DNA of 50,880 bases from Oscillospiraceae bacterium. Lineage in GTDB: Bacteria; Bacillota; Clostridia; Oscillospirales; Ruminococcaceae. The notes beneath the pieces were generated by a model. That model did not search any database and was not told where the DNA came from. It saw nothing but the letters and a program-made list of their open reading frames with translations. The position numbers and the translations under genes are program-made. The stretch is taken from positions 1 through 50,880 of the forward strand of contig JAUNJJ010000012.1 in NCBI GenBank assembly GCA_030533325.1. The letters are read 5' to 3'. Shown piece by piece: positions 33,142 to 42,116 of this stretch (position 1 is the stretch's first letter; each line of letters opens with the position of its first letter).

Positions 33142-35724
33142 ATGAAAAAAAGATATATGGGTTTGATGAAAATAAATAATACAATTATCAGGGTAGCAAT
33201 TACTGTAGTTCTGATTTGTTTCACTATACTGTCATTTATATATATAAATCCTGAACACAGCGAAAAAAATATTTCTGCTTCTGTTCGTAAACAATATGTT
33301 ACTGATAAAAAGGAAATAGAGTGGATTGAAAACCATCCGACAATAAAAATCGGATATACAGAAAAAAATCTGCCGTTTTGTGATAAGGATGAATCCGGAA
33401 ATCTTACAGGAATGTTAAAGGATATAACGGGTGACATTTTTCGCAATATATATATGGAAGACAGGATTAATTTTGAATTTCAATCCTTTTCAAGTTCTGC
33501 TGATATGCAGAATGCACTTGTTGAAGGGAAGATTGACGCAGCATTTCCTTTTGTGTATGACAGGGAAAACTATGAAAAAATCGGTGTGTCTGAATCACAG
33601 GAAATAATTAAAGTTCCTGTGGCATTAATTTTTAAAGGTGACTACCGTGATACACTTTTTGATAAAATTGCAATAACCCCAAGACCTGTTCAGCGTTTTT
33701 GTGTTGATAATTTATTCCCGGACAGTGATGTCGTTAATGTGAAAACCGGTGAAGATTGTCTTAGAGCAGTACAGAGCGGGAAGGCGACATGTACAATAAT
33801 TACAAATGTTCGTTTGAATCCGCTCTTTGCAAAGTTTGATTTCTCAGAATTTAAACTTCTTCCTGTTGATGCTGATATCTCATATTGTATCGGAACAAAA
33901 GATGAAGAATTAAGAGACATTATCAATATCGGACTTGGTACACTTGATAAGCCATACATATCAAATGTTATGTACAGTTATGTTGATTCGGATTTATCAT
34001 ATTCATTTCTTGATTTTATCAAGAAGTATTACCTTACCATTACTTTGATTTTTGTAATTGTTGTGGGCGGTATTGTGTTTTTGATAACAAGAGAAAATAT
34101 AAAAAACAGGAGAATTTTAGCTGAAACTGAAGAGCGCCTTAAGATTATCAACACTCTTGATCAGGATTACATAAGTATATTTGTTGTAAATACCAAAACT
34201 GAAATAGCTGAAGCATTAAAACTGGAAGGCACTGTTTCAGTTGGGTCCGGAAATAAAAAAAAGTCTTTTCCGTATAAGCAGGTATGTGAAAAATACATTA
34301 GTGTCTGTGTACATCCCGGAGATTCTGCAGCACTTGCTGAATCGATTAAACTAAAAAATGTTACAGGGGAGCTTTCTGAAAGAAAACAGTATATAGGAAC
34401 ATATCGTGTAATGAAAAACAAAGAGACAATGTATTTTCAGTACAGATTTGTTCGTATACCTGATACAGATTATATTATTGCAGGATTTAAGGATATAAAT
34501 GAAATAATGCAAAAAGAAAAATCTCAGAAAAAACTGCTTGAAGACGCACTTGAGATGGCTGAAACGGCCAATAATGCAAAATCAGTTTTCCTGTTTAATA
34601 TGTCGCATGATATACGTACACCGATGAACGCTATTATTGGTTTTACAGACCTGCTTCATAAACATCTTGATGAAAGAGAAAAAGCAGAGAATTATATCAA
34701 TAAAATAAAGGTCTCAAGTGACTTTCTGCTCTCTCTGATAAATAATGTTCTGGAAATGGCGAGAATTGAAAGTGGAAAAATGACACTAAACGAGACATGC
34801 TGGAATATTAATAAATTTTATTCAATGGTTTTTTCTGTGTTTGAAACACAGATTGAGGAAAAAAATATTGATTTTATCACCAAAATTGATATTGAGCATA
34901 CTGATATTATGATTGATGAAACTAAAGCCAGAGAAATTTTTATAAATATTATCAGCAATGCAGTAAAGTATACTCCTGCGGGAGGTAAAATTACAGTAGA
35001 AATAACGGAACTGCCGGCTGAAATTATCGGTCAGGCTTTGTACAGGACTATTATAACAGACAACGGCATTGGAATGTCCGCAGATTTTCTGCCGCATCTT
35101 TTTGAGGAGTTTGAACGCGAACATACAAGTACAGAGAGTAAGGTTTCCGGAACAGGTCTTGGAATGCCGATTGTAAAGAAACTTGTCGAACTTATGAATG
35201 GAAAAATCAATGTTGACAGCCAGCCGGGAGCAGGAACAAGGTTTATAGTTGAATTACCGCATCATTTTGTATGGCGCGATTCGCAGGAAGTCCGGAATGA
35301 TACAGATGTTTCCGATGATTTTTCCATAACTGGTTTGAGAATTCTTCTTGCTGAAGATAACGAGCTTAATGCTGAAATAGGCATAACAATACTTGAAGAA
35401 GCAGGTTTTGTAGTTGAACATGCTAAGGACGGACTTGAGTGTTGTAATATGCTTGAGAAAGCCTCTGATAATTATTATAGTCTTATTCTTATGGATATCC
35501 AGATGCCAAATATGAATGGTTATGAAGCTGTCAGAAAAATCAGAGCAATGAACAATAGTAAGAAATCTTCTATTCCAGTCATTGCAGTAACTGCGAATGC
35601 ATTTGAAGAGGACAGGAAAAATGCGTTTGATGCAGGGATGAATGGTCATATATCCAAGCCGATTAAGACAGAGCTGCTGCTTTCTGAATTAAAAAAAGTT
35701 TTAAAGAGAGATATTTTTATATAG
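33142..35724 (+). CDS. Hybrid sensor histidine kinase with extracytoplasmic solute-binding domain
   Basis: About 860 residues. Order: membrane helix (about 14-32), extracellular SBP_bac_3-like sensor (about 55-285, starting WIENHPTIKIGYTEKNLPF), membrane helix (about 295-317), a PAS-like linker, HisKA with H489 in FNMSHDIRTPMNAIIGF, HATPase with N-, G1- and G2-type boxes (NIISNAVKYTP, DNGIGMS, GTGLGMPIV), and a C-terminal receiver with D785 in LILMDIQMPNMNG. The kinase probably senses an amino acid or other small solute outside the cell. No separate response regulator with an output domain adjoins it on the same unit. ATG 33142 is the first ATG after the promoter but lacks a strong ribosome site; TTG 33124 is a possible alternative. 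Confidence 0.9.
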   Translation: MKKRYMGLMKINNTIIRVAITVVLICFTILSFIYINPEHSEKNISASVRKQYVTDKKEIEWIENHPTIKIGYTEKNLPFCDKDESGNLTGMLKDITGDIFRNIYMEDRINFEFQSFSSSADMQNALVEGKIDAAFPFVYDRENYEKIGVSESQEIIKVPVALIFKGDYRDTLFDKIAITPRPVQRFCVDNLFPDSDVVNVKTGEDCLRAVQSGKATCTIITNVRLNPLFAKFDFSEFKLLPVDADISYCIGTKDEELRDIINIGLGTLDKPYISNVMYSYVDSDLSYSFLDFIKKYYLTITLIFVIVVGGIVFLITRENIKNRRILAETEERLKIINTLDQDYISIFVVNTKTEIAEALKLEGTVSVGSGNKKKSFPYKQVCEKYISVCVHPGDSAALAESIKLKNVTGELSERKQYIGTYRVMKNKETMYFQYRFVRIPDTDYIIAGFKDINEIMQKEKSQKKLLEDALEMAETANNAKSVFLFNMSHDIRTPMNAIIGFTDLLHKHLDEREKAENYINKIKVSSDFLLSLINNVLEMARIESGKMTLNETCWNINKFYSMVFSVFETQIEEKNIDFITKIDIEHTDIMIDETKAREIFINIISNAVKYTPAGGKITVEITELPAEIIGQALYRTIITDNGIGMSADFLPHLFEEFEREHTSTESKVSGTGLGMPIVKKLVELMNGKINVDSQPGAGTRFIVELPHHFVWRDSQEVRNDTDVSDDFSITGLRILLAEDNELNAEIGITILEEAGFVVEHAKDGLECCNMLEKASDNYYSLILMDIQMPNMNGYEAVRKIRAMNNSKKSSIPVIAVTANAFEEDRKNAFDAGMNGHISKPIKTELLLSELKKVLKRDIFI

Positions 35725-35782
35725 GTAATTTTTCACAAATTTAACAGGGAAAATTTTAGCTGATTTTTTATATCTGTAAATA

Positions 35783-35824
35783 TTGACATTTTCCAACAAA
35801 TACTTTATAATATTAGTATACTAA
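35783..35824 (+). promoter_or_regulatory. Promoter of the AbrB-like gene with palindrome at the start site
   Basis: -35 TTGACA (35783-35788), 17-nt spacer, -10 TATAAT (35806-35811). A perfect 12-bp palindrome, TTAGTATACTAA (35813-35824), covers the predicted transcription start. Confidence 0.75.
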
Positions 35825-35847
35825 GATTTATTCAGGAGGATTTTATA

Positions 35848-36087
35848 ATGAAATCAACAGGAATTGTAAGAAAGATAGACGAACTTGGAAGAATCGTATT
35901 ACCAAAGGAACTTAGAAGAACTCTTGGTCTTAATGACAGAGAAAGCGTTGAGATTTATGTAGATCAGGATGCTATCATCCTTAAGAAGTTTAAGTCAACA
36001 TGTGTTCTCTGCGGCGATAATGAAGATCTCCTTGATTTCAAGGGCAAGAGCATCTGTCAGAAGTGTATGGACGAACTTAAGAAGTAA
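35848..36087 (+). CDS. AbrB/SpoVT-type regulator with C-terminal Cys4 motif
   Basis: A 79-residue protein. Residues 1-48 are the swapped-hairpin DNA-binding domain of AbrB and SpoVT proteins (GIVRKIDELGRIVLPKELRR). The short tail has C52-x2-C55 and C70-x2-C73, a zinc-ribbon-like arrangement not found in Bacillus AbrB, probably for dimer or tetramer stability or redox/metal sensing. A strong AGGAGG site precedes the ATG. It has its own promoter and terminator. The palindrome at the start site suggests self-repression. Targets are unknown; relatives control transition-state genes. Confidence 0.92.
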   Translation: MKSTGIVRKIDELGRIVLPKELRRTLGLNDRESVEIYVDQDAIILKKFKSTCVLCGDNEDLLDFKGKSICQKCMDELKK

Positions 36088-36103
36088 TACAGATTATTCA
36101 TAA

Positions 36104-36137
36104 ACAGGTGCAGTATTCTGTGCCTGTTTATTTTTTT
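36104..36137 (+). terminator. Terminator after the AbrB-like gene
   Basis: 10-bp stem ACAGGTGCAG / CTGTGCCTGT (two G-U pairs) with a TATT loop, followed by TTATTTTTTT. It argues against a GTG start at 36108 for the next gene. Confidence 0.8.
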
Positions 36138-36146
36138 GAAAATTCT

Positions 36147-36914
36147 ATGAATATATTGATTCTGTGCAGTATGCATAACAATAAAGAAAAGCTGCTTAAT
36201 ATTCTGAAAATTATATCTCCGTTTTCTGAAGTGTATGAAGCTTTGACACTTGAAGAGGCAATTAATACTGCAGGTGCAGTAAGAATAGATGTATTGTTTT
36301 CTGAAACAAGTATAAATGAAAATGATCCGTATGAAATACTTAAAGAAATAAAAGTGTTTAATCCAAGAGTAAATATAATTTTTTATTCGGATTCTGCTGA
36401 ATATATGAGCAAAGCGTTTTTAATTCATGCGAGTGGTTATATCATAAATCCTTTGGATCAGGAGAAAGTTAAAGAACAATTATCCAACCTTCTCTATCCA
36501 TCAAGTATTGAAATAGTAACATTTGGGAATTTTTGCGTATGTGTAAATGGAACTTATGTAAAATTTCGAAGGAGCAAGTCACGTGAAGCACTTGCTTTTC
36601 TTGTCGACAGGGGAACGCCATGTACAAAAAAACAAATTGCAGCGTGTATTTTTGAGGATCACGTATATGACCGAAGTTATCAGAAATATACAGATAATAT
36701 TTTGCGTGCACTTATTTCTGATCTGAAAAATGCCGGAGCCGGAGAATTAATTGTTCATACCAGCAACTGTTATTCAGTAAATAAAAATATTTGTATATGT
36801 GATTATTATGATTATCTTCAGGGAAAATGGAGAAAATCATATATTGATGAATACATGTCTCAGTACAGCTGGGCTGAAGATACACTGGCGTTGTTGAGAT
36901 ATAAAAAAGACTGA
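36147..36914 (+). CDS. Pseudo-receiver plus winged-helix transcriptional regulator (SARP/OmpR-like)
   Basis: About 255 residues. Residues 1-115 have a receiver-like fold, but the phospho-acceptor Asp is replaced (IDVLFSET, Ser 52 at the usual place) and the conserved Lys before Pro is Asn (YIINP), so it is probably not phosphorylated. Residues about 120-215 are a winged-helix DNA-binding domain (VTFGNFCVCVNGTYVKF, then RSKSREALAFLVDRG), similar to Trans_reg_C/AfsR-type output domains. I start at ATG 36147 because an upstream GTG at 36108 falls inside the terminator of the previous gene. No clear ribosome site is visible. Target genes are unknown. Confidence 0.75.
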   Translation: MNILILCSMHNNKEKLLNILKIISPFSEVYEALTLEEAINTAGAVRIDVLFSETSINENDPYEILKEIKVFNPRVNIIFYSDSAEYMSKAFLIHASGYIINPLDQEKVKEQLSNLLYPSSIEIVTFGNFCVCVNGTYVKFRRSKSREALAFLVDRGTPCTKKQIAACIFEDHVYDRSYQKYTDNILRALISDLKNAGAGELIVHTSNCYSVNKNICICDYYDYLQGKWRKSYIDEYMSQYSWAEDTLALLRYKKD

Positions 36915-36938
36915 GAATTTGAATTTTCTCAGTCTTTT
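36905..36938. terminator. Bidirectional terminator between convergent regulator genes
   Basis: Stem AAAAGACTGAGAA / TTCTCAGTCTTTT with an 8-nt loop, giving a T-run on both strands. Confidence 0.9.
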
Positions 36939-36943
36939 ACTAT

Positions 36944-38893
36944 TTACTTTATTTTATATGACGGGTTTAGAAGTCTCTGCTCAAATTCGTCATGAGGCAG
37001 AGGTTTGTCATACAGGTATCCCTGAGCAAGATAGCACTCAACACTTTTTAAAAATTCAGCCTGCTGTCGGGTTTCGACACCTTCACAGATAACCTTTCTT
37101 TGCAGGTCGTTAATCATGCGGACAACATTTTCAATCATCTTTTTATGTGCTTTGTCCTCGGCGCCGCTGAGGAAGGACTTATCAAGTTTTACAACGTCAA
37201 TATCAAGGTCTTTAAGCATCGAGAGTGAAGAATAACCAGTTCCGAAGTCATCGATTGCAGTGTAGATTTTTTCAGATTTCATTCGGTTTACAAATTCAGT
37301 CATAGCATCAAAATCCTCATATCCGGAAGATTCTGTAAGTTCTATCTCTATGTATTTTTTCTCAATCCCGTATTTTTCAATTATTTCAAGAACATCATCC
37401 GCAAATCTTTTGTTTTTCAGATGAAGCTTTGAGAAGTTAGATGAGATACGAACCGGCTCTATGCCTTGTTCTTTCCACTTAGAGATATGCTGACATACGT
37501 GTTCAAAAACATACATATCAAGCTCTGTAATATATCCTTCGGATTCGAGAACGGGGATAAACTTAAACGGCGGAATTGTTTGTCCGTCTTTTATCCATCT
37601 GACCAGAGCTTCGCATCCGCAAAGTTTATCATCAATCATATTTACTTTTGGCTGATAATAAACTGAAAACTCTTCGTTTTTTATTGCGTCTTTGAATTTT
37701 GCAATCGTTTCTTTTGCTGCGATTTCACTTTCAGTCATTGTTTCAGAGTACCATATGCAGTCTGAATTAGTGGAATTCTTTGCTTCTTTAAGTGCTGTCT
37801 CTGAATAATCAAGAGCAGTTGAAACGTCAATATTTCCAGCTGTTTCATATATGCCGCAGCGTGAATTAACGACCACTTTTCGTGTACCGTCTTTTCGGTG
37901 TATATTAAGAGTAATTTGTTTTATGTAGTCAGCAATTACAGGAACTCTGTCTTTTTTTATAAGTGCTATAAATGTATCACCATTTATACGGGCCGCTATT
38001 TCACCGGTATTAGTTGCTTTTCGGAGGAAAGACGCATATTCAGTCAGAATTTCGTCTCCGAAGTCGGTGCCATGCTGCTGATTGAAATACTGGAATCCTT
38101 TAATATTTATACTGAGAACAGCGTATTCAGAAAAAGTTTTTCTCATGTGTTTTTTTTCACATACATCAATAAACTTGTCATAGTTCGGTATACCGGTAAC
38201 AGGATCGAAATTTGTCATTTCGTTTGAAATCATAATGCTGATAACAATACCCGTACCAGCACAGCACAGAAGGATTATAAAAAGAAGTACAGCATGAATA
38301 AGTACTTTTTTTGTGTTATTTTCAAGTTCAGTTCTGGCTTCTTTCATATCTTCACGGATCATGTTGTCAAAGCTTTTCAGAACACTGTTTACAGTATTAA
38401 TATAGTCCATCAGTGATTCTTCCATATAAATATTTGCTTTCTCCGATTCGCCGTTATGGCTCATTTCAAAGATTGATTCCGCATCATACAGATATCCGAA
38501 AATATTTGAAGACAGACTCTTGTACCGTATATCAAATTTTGTGTCTTTCATTTCATCCTTAAGAGCATATAAGATTGAGGACATGGATGATTTTAAACCG
38601 GACGTTTGTTTTTCAAGACTATCCTGAAATTCAGGTGAGTTTGAAACAACGTGTTCAAAAATATAAGACTGGTGCTGATAAAGCTGTTCTTCAAGTGTCT
38701 GAAGGGTTTCTGTCGTCAGGTAGTCGCGTCTGGTCATGTTTGTGTACTGATTTGTTATATTGTATAGCCCGTAACAAAGGTACAGAATAGAAAACAATCC
38801 TGTTATCGAAAGAAAAAGAACGGACAGACGGATTAGTCTTGTCATTTTCTGTTTTTTAATTACCCCTTTGGACTTCTCTTTTATTTTTTTCAT
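36944..38893 (-). CDS. Membrane GGDEF/EAL protein, probable c-di-GMP phosphodiesterase
   Basis: A 649-residue protein: membrane helix (about 19-42), extracellular helical-bundle sensor (about 45-195), membrane helix (about 198-222), GGDEF domain (about 228-385) and EAL domain (about 395-640). The GGDEF active site reads N304-G-D-T-F and the upstream substrate Asp region is IN rather than DID, so it is probably catalytically dead. The EAL domain keeps its key residues: E428-A-L, SSNFS, ELTES, AIDDFGTGYSS, KLDKSFL and EGVET. It should hydrolyse c-di-GMP in response to an outside signal. The degenerate GGDEF may bind GTP as a regulator. Single-gene unit; AAGGAT ribosome site. Confidence 0.92.
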   Translation of the reverse strand: MKKIKEKSKGVIKKQKMTRLIRLSVLFLSITGLFSILYLCYGLYNITNQYTNMTRRDYLTTETLQTLEEQLYQHQSYIFEHVVSNSPEFQDSLEKQTSGLKSSMSSILYALKDEMKDTKFDIRYKSLSSNIFGYLYDAESIFEMSHNGESEKANIYMEESLMDYINTVNSVLKSFDNMIREDMKEARTELENNTKKVLIHAVLLFIILLCCAGTGIVISIMISNEMTNFDPVTGIPNYDKFIDVCEKKHMRKTFSEYAVLSINIKGFQYFNQQHGTDFGDEILTEYASFLRKATNTGEIAARINGDTFIALIKKDRVPVIADYIKQITLNIHRKDGTRKVVVNSRCGIYETAGNIDVSTALDYSETALKEAKNSTNSDCIWYSETMTESEIAAKETIAKFKDAIKNEEFSVYYQPKVNMIDDKLCGCEALVRWIKDGQTIPPFKFIPVLESEGYITELDMYVFEHVCQHISKWKEQGIEPVRISSNFSKLHLKNKRFADDVLEIIEKYGIEKKYIEIELTESSGYEDFDAMTEFVNRMKSEKIYTAIDDFGTGYSSLSMLKDLDIDVVKLDKSFLSGAEDKAHKKMIENVVRMINDLQRKVICEGVETRQQAEFLKSVECYLAQGYLYDKPLPHDEFEQRLLNPSYKIK

Positions 38894-38907
38894 AATTATC
38901 TGATCCT

Positions 38908-38936
38908 TCTATAAACCCTATATTTATTGTAGTCAA
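38908..38936 (-). promoter_or_regulatory. Promoter of the GGDEF/EAL gene
   Basis: On the minus strand, -35 TTGACT (38936-38931), 17-nt spacer, -10 TATAGA (38913-38908). Confidence 0.65.
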
Positions 38937-39013
38937 TATAAAAATTATACGAGTAATTTCATAAAAATACAATACAATTATACATCATGTTGTCCACCAA
39001 ATGACCACCAAAT

Positions 39014-39038
39014 AAAAAGGTCTGCACACTGGCAGACC
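39014..39038 (-). terminator. Terminator of the cyclophilin gene
   Basis: On the minus strand, GGTCTGC, 6-nt loop, GCAGACC, then TTTTTATTT. Confidence 0.85.
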
Positions 39039-39062
39039 TGAACAAATTATGATATTATGAAA

Positions 39063-39785
39063 TTATTTTAAGAAATCTTCCATTGTGAACTGAACCCTGT
39101 GATTTCCGTTTTCATCAGGGTCAATCATTACTGCTTCGTGAATCTGTATAGGTGAATCCGGTGAAGAAACTGCACCGTCACCACCCATAGAACGCGGTAC
39201 TGAAAGGAATGCATCAATAACTTCCATGCCTTCTGTTACTTTGCCAAAGGCAGCATACTGTCCGTCAAGGAAAGTACAGTCATCAGTATAGCAGATGAAA
39301 AACTGACTTGATGCACTGTCATAATCCGTGCTTCTTGCCATAGAAACTACGCCGCGTTTATGAGAGAGCTTGTTATCCACACCATTTATGGAGAATTCGC
39401 CTTTTATATTCTGATCACTTCCGCCGGTGCCGTTTCCTTTAGGATCTCCTCCCTGTGCCATAAAGTTGTCCACAACTCTGTGAAATGTAAGTCCGTTATA
39501 AAATTCTTCTGAAACAAGCTTTTCAAAATTTTCGCATGTAAGAGGTGCGTTTTCAGCATCGAGAGTAATTATAAATGTTCTGTTGTCAGTTACTTCCGCA
39601 GAAGGTGAATTTTCCTCTGTACTGTTTTCTTCATTGATATCAGCTTCCGGCGTGCTGTTCTCTTCTGTCTGGGCAAGCGAAGAATCAATTGTTGTAGTAG
39701 TATCTGATTCTTTCTGGTTGCCGCATCCTGTCATCATGGCAGTCATCATAGCTGCTGCGGTTAAAAAAGCAAAAATTTTTTTCAT
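39063..39785 (-). CDS. Lipoprotein peptidyl-prolyl cis-trans isomerase (cyclophilin)
   Basis: A 240-residue protein with a lipoprotein signal peptide (lipobox TGCG, C21), then an acidic Ser/Thr/Glu linker (about 22-65) and a cyclophilin domain (about 66-225). Catalytic and conserved blocks are visible: [20 protein letters not shown] with the active-site Arg, [17 protein letters not shown] and [12 protein letters not shown]. It would help extracytoplasmic proteins fold at proline bonds. It is monocistronic, leftward, with its own promoter and terminator, and divergent from pyrH. Confidence 0.93.
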   Translation of the reverse strand: MKKIFAFLTAAAMMTAMMTGCGNQKESDTTTTIDSSLAQTEENSTPEADINEENSTEENSPSAEVTDNRTFIITLDAENAPLTCENFEKLVSEEFYNGLTFHRVVDNFMAQGGDPKGNGTGGSDQNIKGEFSINGVDNKLSHKRGVVSMARSTDYDSASSQFFICYTDDCTFLDGQYAAFGKVTEGMEVIDAFLSVPRSMGGDGAVSSPDSPIQIHEAVMIDPDENGNHRVQFTMEDFLK

Positions 39786-39825
39786 GAATTATTTCTCCTT
39801 GTTTATAATTTTTGATTTAATATTA

Positions 39826-39851
39826 TGTGTGAACCATATTATATTCACACA
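39826..39851. repeat. Inverted repeat in the cyclophilin leader
   Basis: TGTGTGAA, 10 nt, TTCACACA, placed just downstream of the cyclophilin transcription start. Related words TTGTGTGAA (about 39900) and TTCACAA (about 39928) occur nearby in the same divergent gap. Confidence 0.5.
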
Positions 39852-39864
39852 ACATTCGATTTTT

Positions 39865-39893
39865 ATTATATCCCGTTTATACAAAAAAGTCAA
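39865..39893 (-). promoter_or_regulatory. Promoter of the cyclophilin gene
   Basis: On the minus strand, -35 TTGACT (39893-39888), 17-nt spacer, -10 TATAAT (39870-39865). Confidence 0.8.
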
Positions 39894-39975
39894 TTGAAAA
39901 TTGTGTGAAAAAACCAAGTGGTGGACTTCACAATAAAAAAACTGATTCATTAAGATAAAAAAATTACATAAAGTA

Positions 39976-40004
39976 TTTACATATGAAGAAATTTAGTGTA
40001 AAAT
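39976..40004 (+). promoter_or_regulatory. Promoter of the pyrH unit
   Basis: -35 TTTACA (39976-39981), 17-nt spacer, -10 TAAAAT (39999-40004), 36 nt before the pyrH ATG. Confidence 0.7.
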
Positions 40005-40039
40005 AAAAAGAGTATGAAATTTTATGTGAGGTGCTTATA

Positions 40040-40747
40040 ATGAACAGAAAATATAATCGTATACTTATAAAGCTCAGCGGTGAAGCTCTTGCAGGCGAAA
40101 AGTCTACAGGTCTTGATTTTGATGTAATTACAAACATCTGCAGCAGCATAAAAAAAGCAGCTGATACAGGAGTTCAGATTGGAATAGTTGTTGGTGGAGG
40201 AAACTTCTGGAGAGGACGTACATGCGGAGATATGGACAGGACAACAGCTGATCATATCGGTATGCTTGCAACAGCTATGAACGCACTTGCAGTTGGAGAT
40301 ACACTCAAGTCACTTGGCCTTGATGTACGTGTTCAGACAGCGATAAACATGGTTCAGGTTGCAGAGCCTTTAATCAGAAACAAGGCGATCAGACATATGG
40401 AAAAGGGAAGAGTAGTTATCTTTGGATGCGGAACAGGAAATCCTTTTTTCTCAACAGATACTGCAGCAGCCCTCAGAGCAGCTGAAATTGAAGCAGATAT
40501 ACTCTTCAAAGCAACTATGGTTGATGGTGTTTACGACAAGGATCCACACAAATTTGATGATGCTGTAAAATATGACACACTTTTATTTGACGAAGTTCTC
40601 ACAAAAAATCTCGGTGTAATGGATTCAACAGCCGCTTCCATGTGCAGAGATAACAGAATTCCTGTACTTGTTTTTGATCTTGGAAGACCTGACAACATAG
40701 TAGATGCAGTTCTTGGCGAAAATGTCGGAACAGTAGTAACAGCTTAA
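40040..40747 (+). CDS. pyrH: UMP kinase
   Basis: A 235-residue bacterial UMP kinase of the amino acid kinase fold. It phosphorylates UMP to UDP with ATP in pyrimidine synthesis. Motifs: [13 protein letters not shown] at the N-terminus, [10 protein letters not shown], the [14 protein letters not shown] block, [20 protein letters not shown] and the VDGVYDKDP loop. ATG 40040 is chosen because GAGGTG (40028-40033) is 6 nt upstream; an in-frame GTG at 40031 overlaps that site. It heads the run pyrH-frr-uppS-cdsA-dxr-rseP-ispG-polC. The usual rpsB-tsf genes do not precede it here. Confidence 0.96.
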   Translation: MNRKYNRILIKLSGEALAGEKSTGLDFDVITNICSSIKKAADTGVQIGIVVGGGNFWRGRTCGDMDRTTADHIGMLATAMNALAVGDTLKSLGLDVRVQTAINMVQVAEPLIRNKAIRHMEKGRVVIFGCGTGNPFFSTDTAAALRAAEIEADILFKATMVDGVYDKDPHKFDDAVKYDTLLFDEVLTKNLGVMDSTAASMCRDNRIPVLVFDLGRPDNIVDAVLGENVGTVVTA

Positions 40748-40797
40748 TTATACATAAACTTTTAGTATTATTAGTATTAGTAGAGGAGAATTAAATC

Positions 40798-41352
40798 ATG
40801 AAAGAAACATTAAACACAGCCAGCGGAAAGATGCAGAAAACACTTGACTCACTTGCAAGAGAATTTGCAGCAGTAAGAGCAGGAAGAGCAAATCCTGAAG
40901 TTCTTAATAAGGTACAGGCTGAATACTGGGGAACAATGACACCTGTAAATCAGATGGCCTCAGTATCAGTAACAGAAGCAAGAACTCTTCTTATCCAGCC
41001 TTATGATGCATCTGCACTTAAGTCAATTGAAAAGGCAATCCTTACATCGGATATTGGTATTACACCCCAGAATGACGGCAAAACACTTCGCCTTGTATTC
41101 CCGCAGCTTACAGAAGAAAGACGTAAGGAACTTTGCAAGAACATAAAGAAATACGGTGAGGAAGCAAAGGTTTCTGTTCGTTCAGTAAGACGTGATACAA
41201 TGGATAAGTTCAAAACTATGAAGAAAAACTCTGAAATTACTGAAGATGATATGAAGCAGTGTGAAAAGGATCTTCAGAAGATTGTTGACAGGTTCTGTGA
41301 CGATATAGACAAGATGGTTGCAGAAAAGGAAAAAGAAGTTCTTTCAATCTAA
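40798..41352 (+). CDS. frr: Ribosome recycling factor
   Basis: A 184-residue, two-domain factor that splits post-termination ribosomes with EF-G. Matches include FAAVRAGRANPEVL, the IQPYDASALKSIEKAI block, GITPQNDGKTLRLVFPQLTEERR and a final long charged helix. The length is standard. GAGGAG precedes the ATG; the next gene, uppS, starts 32 nt downstream. Confidence 0.97.
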   Translation: MKETLNTASGKMQKTLDSLAREFAAVRAGRANPEVLNKVQAEYWGTMTPVNQMASVSVTEARTLLIQPYDASALKSIEKAILTSDIGITPQNDGKTLRLVFPQLTEERRKELCKNIKKYGEEAKVSVRSVRRDTMDKFKTMKKNSEITEDDMKQCEKDLQKIVDRFCDDIDKMVAEKEKEVLSI

Positions 41353-41384
41353 ATTATCATTACAAATTTTCGGACAGGAGTATT

Positions 41385-42113
41385 ATGGCTAAAGAAAAAA
41401 ATAATATGTCTCTTCCTGATGTTTTTCCCAGACATATAGGATTTATCATGGATGGCAACGGACGATGGGCAAAGAAAAGACATATGCCGCGTACGTTTGG
41501 TCACGTTGAAGGGGCAAAGACTTTTGAAAAAATCGTTAGATACTGCAGAGATATTGGCATAGAGTGTATTTCATTTTATGCTTTTTCAACTGAGAACTGG
41601 AAGCGTTCATCAGATGAAGTTAAGGCAATTATTAATCTTCTCAGGCAGTATATTGCAAGAGCAAGAGATTATTTTGTTGATGAAACAAGGATGGTTTTTA
41701 TCGGTGACAAATCTGCTTTTCCGGAGGATATGAGACAGCAGATGATTGATATCGAAAATGAAACCAGGGATTTTGATAAGATGACGCTTATCATTGCTGT
41801 AAACTACGGCGGACGTGATGAGATAAAAAATGCCGCTAAACAGATTGCCAGAAAGGCACTTAAAGGTGAAATTGATCCGGATCAGATTACAGAGGAGACG
41901 GTTGCAGCTCATCTTTATACAAGTGAATTTCCTGATGTGGATCTTCTGATAAGACCAAGCGGTGAACTACGAATTTCCAATTATCTTATATGGCAGTGTG
42001 CTTATGCAGAATTTTATTTTTCTGATGTATTATGGCCGGATTTTATGCCGGAAGAATTAAATAAGGCATTGCATGAATATGCAGGCAGGTCAAGGCGGTT
42101 TGGGGGGGTATGA
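41385..42113 (+). CDS. uppS: Isoprenyl transferase (undecaprenyl diphosphate synthase)
   Basis: A 242-residue cis-prenyltransferase that extends farnesyl diphosphate to the C55 carrier used in cell wall synthesis. Motifs: HIGFIMDGNGRWAKKR with the catalytic Asp, HVEGAKTFEKIV, SFYAFSTENWKR, VNYGGRDEI and DLLIRPSGELRISNYLIWQCAYAEFYF. An AGGAG site precedes the ATG. It is followed after 3 nt by cdsA, as in many Firmicutes. Confidence 0.96.
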   Translation: MAKEKNNMSLPDVFPRHIGFIMDGNGRWAKKRHMPRTFGHVEGAKTFEKIVRYCRDIGIECISFYAFSTENWKRSSDEVKAIINLLRQYIARARDYFVDETRMVFIGDKSAFPEDMRQQMIDIENETRDFDKMTLIIAVNYGGRDEIKNAAKQIARKALKGEIDPDQITEETVAAHLYTSEFPDVDLLIRPSGELRISNYLIWQCAYAEFYFSDVLWPDFMPEELNKALHEYAGRSRRFGGV

Positions 42114-42116
42114 TTT

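Noticed and set aside
33033-33446. Leftward open frame antisense to the start of the histidine kinase.
   Set aside because: It runs over the kinase promoter and coding start, reads as low-complexity hydrophobic sequence and has no ribosome site.
36108-36146. GTG start extending the pseudo-receiver regulator by 13 residues.
   Set aside because: This stretch is the terminator hairpin and T-run of the AbrB-like gene, and no ribosome site precedes it.
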